The translations under genes and the position numbers were made by a program. DNA of 5,227 bases from Candidatus Stahliibacteriota bacterium (GTDB taxonomy: Bacteria > Hydrothermota > Tepidihabitantia > B3-TA06). The notes beneath the pieces are model-generated. The model did not search any database and was not told where the DNA came from. It was given only the letters and a program-made list of their open reading frames with translations. The stretch covers positions 1 through 5,227 of the forward strand of contig JAUVJT010000157.1 of assembly GCA_030592225.1 (NCBI GenBank). The letters are read 5' to 3'. Position 1 is the first letter of the stretch; the number at the start of each line of letters is the position of its first letter. Shown here piece by piece: positions 1 to 3,819 of this stretch.

Positions 1-1
1 A

Positions 2-85
2 TTGTCCGGGGTATCGCTGCTGCTTCTGCGCGGCAGCGGCAGGCTGGGTACGCGGTTCCGCGCGGTGTTCGCAATCATCACCTAA
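2..85 (+). pseudogene. 3' end of Yip1-like membrane protein, cut by in-frame TAA
   Basis: An open frame enters from the left edge and ends at TAA (83-85). It encodes a hydrophobic stretch (SGVSLLLLRGSG) and then GTRFRAVFAIIT. The following ORF starts only nine bases later in the same frame. Read through the TAA, the two pieces join into one continuous Yip1-family-like pattern: a glycine-containing loop, an RFRA..AIIT-(Y)-G motif, then further membrane helices. In this family the codon at the stop position is often Tyr, and TAA is one base from TAT or TAC. I infer either a nonsense mutation in one gene or a sequencing error. Two adjacent genes is the alternative. The 5' end lies outside the window. 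Confidence 0.45.
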
Positions 86-94
86 GGGCTGTTC

Positions 95-319
95 ATGCCC
101 TGGGTGTTCTGCCTTGTATGGGATTTGTTTTTGATATTCTCCGGGCGGTGGACGTTGATTTGGGCGGCGCCTTTCCACACTGCGGCGGTAATTGCAGAAG
201 GGGCGCTGTACGCCTACGGCTTCCGGCGGGTGTTCGGCGCCTCGCTAGCAAGGGCGATACTGATAGCTGTCATCAACTGTCTGATATTCATCGGACTTTC
301 CGCCTCGATAGTGAGATAA
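95..319 (+). CDS. Small hydrophobic membrane protein, C-terminal part of a Yip1-like domain
   Basis: The 74-residue product has three hydrophobic segments (about residues 2-16, 20-42 and 52-72) and no soluble domain, so it should be an integral membrane protein. The segment YGFRRVFGASLARAILIAVI resembles the last conserved block of Yip1 domains (usually GLRxxxGLSxxRA followed by a hydrophobic helix). Bacterial Yip1-like proteins are poorly characterised, so no function is assigned. A weak SD-like AAGGG lies 6 nt before the ATG and overlaps the upstream TAA, so coupled translation as a separate protein is possible. The shared frame with the upstream piece makes the remnant of a broken gene more likely. 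No terminator is visible after its TAA. Confidence 0.5.
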   Translation: MPWVFCLVWDLFLIFSGRWTLIWAAPFHTAAVIAEGALYAYGFRRVFGASLARAILIAVINCLIFIGLSASIVR

Positions 320-373
320 CACTGCTCAATCCCTGATAACCGTCGTTCCGCCCACTTCATTCAAACGTACGCA

Positions 374-401
374 TTGACGCCAGGCGTTTGCGTCCTACAA
401 T
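374..401 (+). promoter_or_regulatory. sigma70-type promoter for leader ORF and BtrH-like gene
   Basis: TTGACG (374-379) and TACAAT (396-401) each match the consensus at five of six positions and are 16 bp apart. The predicted start near 408 gives a 5' UTR of only about 13 nt, beginning almost at the AGGAGG (410-415) that serves the leader ORF. The -10 region shares 15 of 17 bases (391-407) with the promoter at 2145-2172. Confidence 0.65.
377..387. promoter_or_regulatory. Palindrome inside promoter spacer, possible operator
   Basis: ACGCC-A-GGCGT is a perfect 11-bp dyad overlapping the end of the -35 box. It is nested in a wider dyad, GACGC (376-380) with GCGTC (390-394), that fills the spacer up to the -10. 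This is a typical place for a repressor site, but no regulator is identified. Confidence 0.3.
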
Positions 402-420
402 CAATACGTAGGAGGAACCC

Positions 421-465
421 ATGGCGAACGCTCGCTTGAACATACCAAGGGGGACGCGTGAGTGA
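421..465 (+). CDS. 14-codon leader ORF overlapping the next gene's start
   Basis: The ORF encodes MANARLNIPRGTRE and ends at TGA (463-465). It has the best ribosome site of this transcription unit: AGGAGG at 410-415, 5 nt before the ATG. The GTG start of the next gene (458) lies inside it in another frame (GTGAGTGA), so terminating ribosomes could reinitiate there. The peptide has no run of one amino acid, and no attenuator hairpin follows, so classic attenuation is not supported. Translational coupling is the simplest reading. Alternatively it marks the original start of the large gene, separated from it by a frameshift. Confidence 0.45.
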   Translation: MANARLNIPRGTRE

Positions 466-1411
466 AAGCATAGACTTAAAAACGCTGAAACTATCTGAGC
501 ACGATGAGGGTTACGGGTCAGGATGTTACGGGTACGGGTTGTGTTACGGGTTCTGCTGGAGCCTGCAGGTTGTGCTCCGCAGTCTTGGGATAGAGAAAAC
601 CATCTATGAGCTTCGCGGCCTCTCCTTAAACGCCTTTGCCATATGGGCGCATCCCACCGAACCAATCAAGTTGTGGAAGGAGGCAAATTGCCATCTCTTT
701 ATTGACTCGCTCCTGCGCTCACTGGGGCTTAGAGGCGATCTGCTTCACGTGCCTGAGGGCAAACATAATCTGCTTGATCACTTCCTTCATCACTGGAAAG
801 GAATGTTGGAGAACAACCTTCAGGGAGGCGTACCTGTAGCCGCGTACGGGGTATGGCCGGAATCGCCATGGGGACTAATCACCGACTGGGATGATGAGGA
901 GCGGCTTCTCAAAGGGTTAATCCCCGGCTCCCGGAGGAAACTTGTAAATACCTGCTGGCCTGCCAAAATACTGGTGATGGGAAGACCAACGGTATCGCTT
1001 GGGGAAAAAACCAGCCTGCATCTGTTGATGCGTAACGCGACGAGACTCGGTGAAAATAAGATATCCCATGATGAGTGGGTCAGCGGGGTAGACGCCTACC
1101 TTATGTGGCTAACCATAGCTAAAAAGAACTACAGCCGGGAGAAAAACTCCCATGACGATTTGGCACGTCATCTTGCCGGAGCCCGAAAAGACGCAGCTCT
1201 TTTCTTGTCGCATCATACCAATTTCCACAACAGCAAAACCGAACGAATGATGCTTGCACTTGCCAGACGCTACAACAGGGTTTCGGAATATTTGAACCAG
1301 GCCGCTAACGCTGCAGGGAAACGCGCTTTCCTACAGTTGATTACTAAAGCCGCCGCCGAAGAGGAAAAAGCCCTGGCACAATTCGACGAATTGCTTATCT
1401 ACCTGGGATAG
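458..1411 (+). CDS. BtrH-like / C39-peptidase-like domain protein
   Basis: The 317-aa protein has two parts. Residues about 15-170 look like the cysteine-peptidase-like fold of BtrH N-terminal and C39-like proteins: a Cys followed by SLQVVLRSLG (C33-W34-S35), then the GLSLNAFAIW block (family pattern roughly G-hydrophobic-S-x-x-A-F), a second LLRSLGL repeat, GVPVAAYGVWPESPWGLITDWDD, and a further strand region. Residues about 180-317 are mostly helical (SGVDAYLMWLTIAKKNY, AGARKDAALFLSHH, LARRYNRVSEYLNQAANAAG), as in the C-terminal part of related proteins. C33 is the possible nucleophile, but I cannot confirm a complete catalytic triad. Some relatives are acyltransferases or peptidases; the substrate here is unknown. 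There is no signal peptide, so it is probably cytoplasmic. The start is GTG with AAGGGGG about 4 nt upstream, overlapping a leader ORF. The N-terminal Tyr-Gly/Cys segment is encoded by a DNA repeat. Confidence 0.6.
   Translation: MSESIDLKTLKLSEHDEGYGSGCYGYGLCYGFCWSLQVVLRSLGIEKTIYELRGLSLNAFAIWAHPTEPIKLWKEANCHLFIDSLLRSLGLRGDLLHVPEGKHNLLDHFLHHWKGMLENNLQGGVPVAAYGVWPESPWGLITDWDDEERLLKGLIPGSRRKLVNTCWPAKILVMGRPTVSLGEKTSLHLLMRNATRLGENKISHDEWVSGVDAYLMWLTIAKKNYSREKNSHDDLARHLAGARKDAALFLSHHTNFHNSKTERMMLALARRYNRVSEYLNQAANAAGKRAFLQLITKAAAEEEKALAQFDELLIYLG
511..551 (+). repeat. TTACGGGT repeat cluster inside the BtrH-like gene
   Basis: Exact TTACGGGT occurs at 511-518, 526-533 and 544-551, with a TACGGGT at 533-539 that abuts the second copy. 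In frame they encode Tyr-Gly four times within YGSGCYGYGLCYGF (residues 19-32), just before the putative active-site Cys. The same unit recurs in the intergenic region at 3391-3540 and 3812-3826, always in this orientation. Confidence 0.75.
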
Positions 1412-1442
1412 CAAGTAACCACCAGGACCTTTTCATATGACC

Positions 1443-1470
1443 TTGACTCCATTGAATAATGTCCTAAACT
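1443..1470 (+). promoter_or_regulatory. Promoter for rubrerythrin-like gene
   Basis: TTGACT (1443-1448) and TAAACT (1465-1470) are separated by 16 bp. The -10 is preceded by GTCC, as in the promoters at 374-401 and 2145-2172. It lies in the 80-bp gap after the preceding gene, ahead of AGGAGG at 1482-1487. The -10 is only a four-of-six match, and read-through from upstream is also possible because no terminator is seen in the gap. Confidence 0.45.
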
Positions 1471-1491
1471 TAAAGAATCATAGGAGGCAAA

Positions 1492-1983
1492 ATGAAAGCC
1501 GAAGAGCATCATTCCCTTAAAAACCTTTTCGGAATGGCCGTAGGGGCCGAGATAGAAGCCCAGAACGTATACTCCCATATTGGTGATCGCACCAGGAACT
1601 TCGTACTCAAAGAAAAGATGCTGTTTCTGGCCAGTGAGGAACGCAAACACGAAACCATCCTGAAGGGTCTGTTCAAGCAAAAATTCCCAGGCGAGGAAAT
1701 GGTTGTCCCTGAAGAAACCCTTGCTCCGGTTCCCGCTTGGAAACCCGAAAAAACAGAAAACGTAAGCAAGGTTCTTGCCGCCGCCATGCAGACTGAAGTT
1801 GACGCCAGGGCGTTCTATGAGGCGATGGCGGAAAGAATTGATGATTCCAAAGCGCAGTCAATGCTCCGATACATGGCCGCGATGGAGCAGACACATTTTC
1901 ATCTGCTCGAGACCGAGTACAATGCTGCATTGGAGTTGGAAGATTACGACCGCTTTGACCCGGGCGTGCACTGGGGCGCATAG
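1492..1983 (+). CDS. Rubrerythrin-like ferritin-family diiron protein
   Basis: The 163-aa protein has the two-half ferritin-like pattern of rubrerythrin diiron domains: Glu20 in the first helix, E50-R-K-H53 in the second, Glu102 in the third and E132-Q-T-H135 in the fourth. These provide the expected four carboxylates and two histidines. A Pro-rich linker (about 66-88, with PVPAWKPEK) joins the halves, and the end (DYDRFDPGVHWGA) is typical of this short subgroup. There is no C-terminal rubredoxin CxxC domain, so electrons would have to come from a separate protein. By family knowledge such cytoplasmic proteins reduce peroxide or handle iron in anaerobes; activity here is inferred. The ATG is supported by AGGAGG 4 nt upstream. 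It has its own promoter and a terminator, so it is probably monocistronic. Confidence 0.85.
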   Translation: MKAEEHHSLKNLFGMAVGAEIEAQNVYSHIGDRTRNFVLKEKMLFLASEERKHETILKGLFKQKFPGEEMVVPEETLAPVPAWKPEKTENVSKVLAAAMQTEVDARAFYEAMAERIDDSKAQSMLRYMAAMEQTHFHLLETEYNAALELEDYDRFDPGVHWGA

Positions 1984-2015
1984 TACCCAACGCCCGATAG
2001 ATTCTATTCAGGCGA

Positions 2016-2043
2016 CCAGCTAGCCGGCTGGCTCCTTTTTTTT
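2016..2043 (+). terminator. Rho-independent terminator of rubrerythrin-like gene
   Basis: CCAGC (2016-2020) pairs with GCTGG (2027-2031) around a 6-nt loop. After CTCC comes a run of eight T (2036-2043). It sits 33 nt after the stop codon. The stem is short, but the T run is strong. Confidence 0.7.
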
Positions 2044-2101
2044 AGAATGGGGATTGACAGTTCTGTTAAAAGACGAACAAAGGGCTTCAGGTCCTCTGGG
2101 T

Positions 2102-2133
2102 CCCCAACAAGACACTTTGGTGTTTTGTTGGGG
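2102..2133. repeat. Long hairpin with 4-nt loop, function unknown
   Basis: CCCCAACAAGACAC (2102-2115) pairs with GTGTTTTGTTGGGG (2120-2133) over 14 positions, with a single G-U pair and the loop TTTG. No T run follows on either strand, so it is not a standard terminator. It stands between the rubrerythrin terminator and the orphan promoter at 2145. Confidence 0.6.
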
Positions 2134-2144
2134 CATTGCCAACC

Positions 2145-2172
2145 TTGACGCGGGCAAAACACGTCCTATAAT
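2145..2172 (+). promoter_or_regulatory. Near-consensus promoter with no gene downstream
   Basis: TTGACG (2145-2150), a 16-bp spacer and a perfect TATAAT (2167-2172) make this the best promoter in the window. Predicted transcription starts near 2179 and meets a strong terminator after about 80 nt. The only gene beyond, hypA, is on the other strand. Confidence 0.75.
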
Positions 2173-2178
2173 CAACAC

Positions 2179-2258
2179 AGGAAAGAGGAAATTACCCTCC
2201 CCTAACCATCAACCCCTCCCGCGAGCGGGGCAAGTTTTTGGCCCGCTCGCATTTTTTA
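2179..2258 (+). ncRNA. Candidate small RNA, about 80 nt
   Basis: The span runs from the predicted start of the 2145-2172 promoter to the end of the terminator T run. It contains no ATG or GTG with an open frame of any length, so it is unlikely to be a message. The 5' part has two GGA motifs (CAGGAAAGAGGAA). The middle is C-rich and apparently unpaired, with CCCTCCCC (2195-2202) and CCCCTCCC (2213-2220), both able to pair with Shine-Dalgarno-type GGGAGG. The 3' end is the terminator hairpin. C-rich seeds of this sort are known from several regulatory small RNAs, but I recognise no family. Alternatively it is the surviving leader of a lost gene. The start site is inferred and could be a few bases off. 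Confidence 0.5.
2221..2257 (+). terminator. Strong rho-independent terminator of the orphan transcript
   Basis: GCGAGCGGG (2221-2229) pairs perfectly with CCCGCTCGC (2242-2250) around a 12-nt loop, followed by ATTTTTT. On the opposite strand no T run follows the stem, so it acts mainly on + transcripts. It ends about 10 nt from the stop codon of the convergent hypA. Confidence 0.9.
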
Positions 2259-2265
2259 TACGGGA

Positions 2266-2682
2266 TTATTTCTGTTGCGAGTTGTCAGGCGAAGAGACGT
2301 CCTCTTCTGTGAGTATCTCGATGGAACGCACAATGCAGTCCCTGCCTTCAAGTATCTCGAGGGAACCCTTCTGGCACCCCGGACAGGCAAACACCGGCAG
2401 ATTAAGATGAAGCAACGGGTCTTCGGCTGCCGTAAGCGGCCCCTCGTATCCGCATTGCGAACAGCGCACCCTGGCGGGAATCTCTTTGTGAACTATCTCG
2501 GCCTCCTGCGCCACCGAGTTCCTGAGCAGCTCCTTTAACCAGAAGATAACCTGTTCGGCATTCAGAAAGGTAAGTTGGCCTACTTCAAGACTTATTTCGG
2601 CGACCTTCACCGCCTGCTCTCGCTGCGCTGCCTTCAGGATCGCCCTGGCCATGCCTTCGGCCACCGACATCTCGTGCGCCAT
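2266..2682 (-). CDS. hypA: Hydrogenase nickel incorporation protein HypA
   Basis: The 138-aa protein is a HypA metallochaperone, which delivers nickel to [NiFe]-hydrogenase (and in some bacteria urease) together with HypB. It shows the N-terminal HEMSVAEGM block, the conserved VAEISLEVGQLTFLNAEQV region (about 27-45), and a zinc site made of C74-x2-C77 and C100-P-x-C103. The usual start is Met-His-Glu with His2 binding nickel; here it is Met-Ala-His-Glu, so His is residue 3 unless the initiator Met is removed. The protein is about 20 residues longer than most because of a polar tail (EEDVSSPDNSQQK). It starts 3 nt after the hypB stop with no clear SD, so translation is probably coupled. The order hypB-hypA is the reverse of the common one. 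No hydrogenase gene lies in the window. Confidence 0.95.
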   Translation of the reverse strand: MAHEMSVAEGMARAILKAAQREQAVKVAEISLEVGQLTFLNAEQVIFWLKELLRNSVAQEAEIVHKEIPARVRCSQCGYEGPLTAAEDPLLHLNLPVFACPGCQKGSLEILEGRDCIVRSIEILTEEDVSSPDNSQQK

Positions 2683-2685
2683 TGA

Positions 2686-3330
2686 CTAAAGTCCGAGTGC
2701 GGTGATGAGTTCGTCCAGACCTTCTTCCTTGCGGGCGGAGATGACGATTACTGATAGATCGGGCTTGATGGCGTGAATATCTTTGATGAGTTCGTCAGTC
2801 GATACGTCCATGGCTCCGGCAAGTTCGCGCTTATTGATGACGGCAACGTTGGCCTCGCCGAAGATGGAGGGGTGTTTTTTAACCATGTACGGGCCTTCGG
2901 TAACGGAGACGACTACCACGCGCAAATCGGTGCCGAGAGGAAAATCCGCCGGGCACACCAGGTTTCCCACGTTTTCGATAAACAGAAGGTTGGTGTCGGG
3001 AGGAAGTTTTTCCAACTGGTGGGAAATGATGTGGGCGTCAAGATGACACTCCTTGCCGGTATTGATCTGGAAGGTACTGACCCCGTGCGCGCCGATGCGG
3101 TCGGCGTCAATGGTGGTGGTCAGGTCGCCTGCCAAAACCGAGATACGGTAGCGGTCCTTGAGCCGGGCAGAGAGTTTTTCCAAGATAGTGGTCTTGCCCG
3201 CACCAATGGCTCCCATGAAGTCTATTGAGCGTATGCCTCGCTCTTTCAGTTGATTATGAATCTTCTCGGCCAGTTCCCGGTTATGGGCCAGCAGGCTTTC
3301 TTCGTCAGCTAGATTAACGATCTTGTGCAT
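2686..3330 (-). CDS. hypB: Hydrogenase nickel incorporation GTPase HypB
   Basis: The 214-aa protein is the SIMIBI-class GTPase that drives nickel insertion into hydrogenase with HypA. Visible motifs are the P-loop GAIGAGKT (40-47), the AGDLTTTIDADRI segment (67-79), the metal-site pair C95-H96 in INTGKECHLDA, and IENVGNLVCPADFPLG with the third metal ligand C126. It lacks the N-terminal CxxCGC high-affinity nickel motif and any His-rich stretch, so it is the short form. The G4 guanine-specificity motif, normally NKxD, reads NKRE (166-169). ATG is preceded by AAGGAG with 5 nt spacing. It is the first gene of the hypBA operon, with a promoter at 3359-3386. Confidence 0.95.
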   Translation of the reverse strand: MHKIVNLADEESLLAHNRELAEKIHNQLKERGIRSIDFMGAIGAGKTTILEKLSARLKDRYRISVLAGDLTTTIDADRIGAHGVSTFQINTGKECHLDAHIISHQLEKLPPDTNLLFIENVGNLVCPADFPLGTDLRVVVVSVTEGPYMVKKHPSIFGEANVAVINKRELAGAMDVSTDELIKDIHAIKPDLSVIVISARKEEGLDELITALGL

Positions 3331-3358
3331 TTCTTCTCCTTAAGGTGATTGAAGAGTA

Positions 3359-3386
3359 ACTTTACGGGAAGATTGAGGTAAGTCAA
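3359..3386 (-). promoter_or_regulatory. Promoter of hypBA operon
   Basis: Read on the - strand, TTGACT (3386-3381) and TAAAGT (3364-3359) are 16 bp apart, with the -10 about 29 nt before the hypB start codon. The -10 matches four of six positions. One repeat-like TTACGGGA lies across it on the + strand. Confidence 0.45.
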
Positions 3387-3390
3387 ACTT

Positions 3391-3410
3391 GTGTTACGGG
3401 TGTTATCTCC
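3391..3410 (+). repeat. TTACGGGT unit at the edge of the intergenic repeat patch
   Basis: GTGTTACGGGTGTTATCTCC contains TTACGGGT (3394-3401). The same GTGTTACGGGT string occurs at 541-551 in the BtrH-like gene. The segment lies just upstream of the hypB promoter. Confidence 0.6.
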
Positions 3411-3414
3411 TTGT

Positions 3415-3436
3415 AACCGGAGCGTATGCTCCGGTT
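3415..3436. repeat. Perfect 9-bp hairpin
   Basis: AACCGGAGC (3415-3423) pairs with GCTCCGGTT (3428-3436) around a GTAT loop. It is followed by TATTGTG on + and has no T run on -, so it is at best a weak terminator. It may be part of a mobile intergenic repeat. Confidence 0.55.
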
Positions 3437-3440
3437 TATT

Positions 3441-3540
3441 GTGAGAATGCCCCGGAGGGGTACGGGTGTTATGTCCAAAAAGACCAGGAAAGTAAGTTCC
3501 TGGATATAGTGGAAATGCCCCGGAGGGATACGGGTGTTAC
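3441..3540 (+). repeat. Pair of 32-bp direct repeats 68 bp apart
   Basis: Segments 3441-3472 and 3509-3540 match at 28 of 32 positions. Both contain AATGCCCCGGAGGG and then TACGGGTGTTA. The 36 bp between them hold a perfect hairpin, CCAGGAA (3484-3490) with TTCCTGG (3497-3503). The 68-bp period is not a multiple of three, so the pair is not coding. With two divergent copies and no cas genes, it is not a credible CRISPR array. Confidence 0.7.
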
Positions 3541-3548
3541 GGTTCAAT

Positions 3549-3608
3549 GTCATTGCCATGAGATTGCTTCGCTCTTCCTCCCTTTGGTCGTCAGTCACTC
3601 GCAATGAC
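3549..3608. repeat. Inverted-repeat element, REP-like
   Basis: GTCATTGC (3549-3556) and GCAATGAC (3601-3608) are perfect outer arms of a 60-bp element. Inside is GAGATTGCTTCGCTC and a copy of GTCAGTCACTCGC. I recall palindromic intergenic repeats of the form GTCATTGCGA...GAAGCAATCTC from many unrelated bacterial genomes, and this resembles a decayed copy. That comparison is from memory. A small GGGG-CAAT-CCCC hairpin (3614-3625) follows. Confidence 0.55.
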
Positions 3609-3642
3609 GGTTGGGGGCAATCCCCTTCCACGGAGAGGCTGT

Positions 3643-3676
3643 CGGATAAATCCGAAAATCCGCAGATGACGCAGAT
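3643..3676. repeat. Small palindrome and GCAGAT direct repeat
   Basis: CGGAT-AA-ATCCG (3643-3654) is followed by GCAGATGACGCAGATT (3662-3677), in which GCAGAT repeats every 9 bp. Similar AATCCGCAGAT..CGCAGATT strings are, from memory, a common dispersed intergenic repeat in environmental bacteria. Confidence 0.4.
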
Positions 3677-3742
3677 TTGTTTACGAATCGACTTTGGCAA
3701 GTCACTAATTTACACAATTTTACCTCTATGAACTATTTCCAA

Positions 3743-3777
3743 GCTCTATGTCTCGGTGCCTCTGTGGTGGTTTTCCG
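3743..3777. repeat. CTCGGTGCCTCTGTGGT-type dispersed repeat
   Basis: The segment contains TCTCGGTGCCTCTGTGGTGG followed by TTTTC. It resembles an often-seen intergenic repeat of the form CTCTGTGCCTCTGTGGT. That recognition is from memory and untested. It is not coding in any convincing frame. Confidence 0.4.
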
Positions 3778-3779
3778 AC

Positions 3780-3810
3780 CCCCTCCCTAGTATAAGGGTT
3801 AAGGGAAGGG
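3780..3810 (-). terminator. Weak candidate terminator hairpin of the EIIA-DUF192 operon
   Basis: On the - strand CCCTTCCCT (3810-3802) can pair with AGGGAGGGG (3788-3780) over 9 bp, with one G-U pair and a 13-nt loop. It begins 9 nt after the DUF192 stop codon. No T run follows, so it may only stabilise the 3' end. Confidence 0.3.
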
Positions 3811-3819
3811 GTACGGGTA

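Noticed and set aside
357..665. 102-codon - strand open frame
   Set aside because: It overlaps the promoter, leader ORF and BtrH-like gene on the other strand. The composition is Arg/Ser-rich and typical of a shadow frame.
1412..1442. Terminator after the BtrH-like gene
   Set aside because: There is no stem-loop followed by a T run; only a short CTTTT is present.
2054..2081. Second promoter starting with TTGACA after the rubrerythrin terminator
   Set aside because: The -35 is perfect, but no recognisable -10 lies at 15-18 bp.
2054..2410. 118-codon + strand open frame starting at TTG
   Set aside because: It runs through the hairpin, the orphan promoter and the terminator and then antisense to hypA. 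There is no SD.
2773..3228. 151-codon + strand open frame
   Set aside because: It is entirely antisense to hypB, whose motifs are unmistakable.
3415..3436. Hairpin as an intrinsic terminator
   Set aside because: The stem is good, but there is no T run on either strand and no gene ends next to it.
3441..3540. CRISPR-like geometry (32-bp repeats, 36-bp spacer)
   Set aside because: There are only two copies, they differ at four positions, the spacer holds a self-complementary hairpin, and no cas gene is present.
3389..3607. 72-codon + strand open frame in the repeat patch
   Set aside because: It has no SD, and it runs across direct repeats whose 68-bp period shifts frame. The translation looks like repeat DNA rather than protein.
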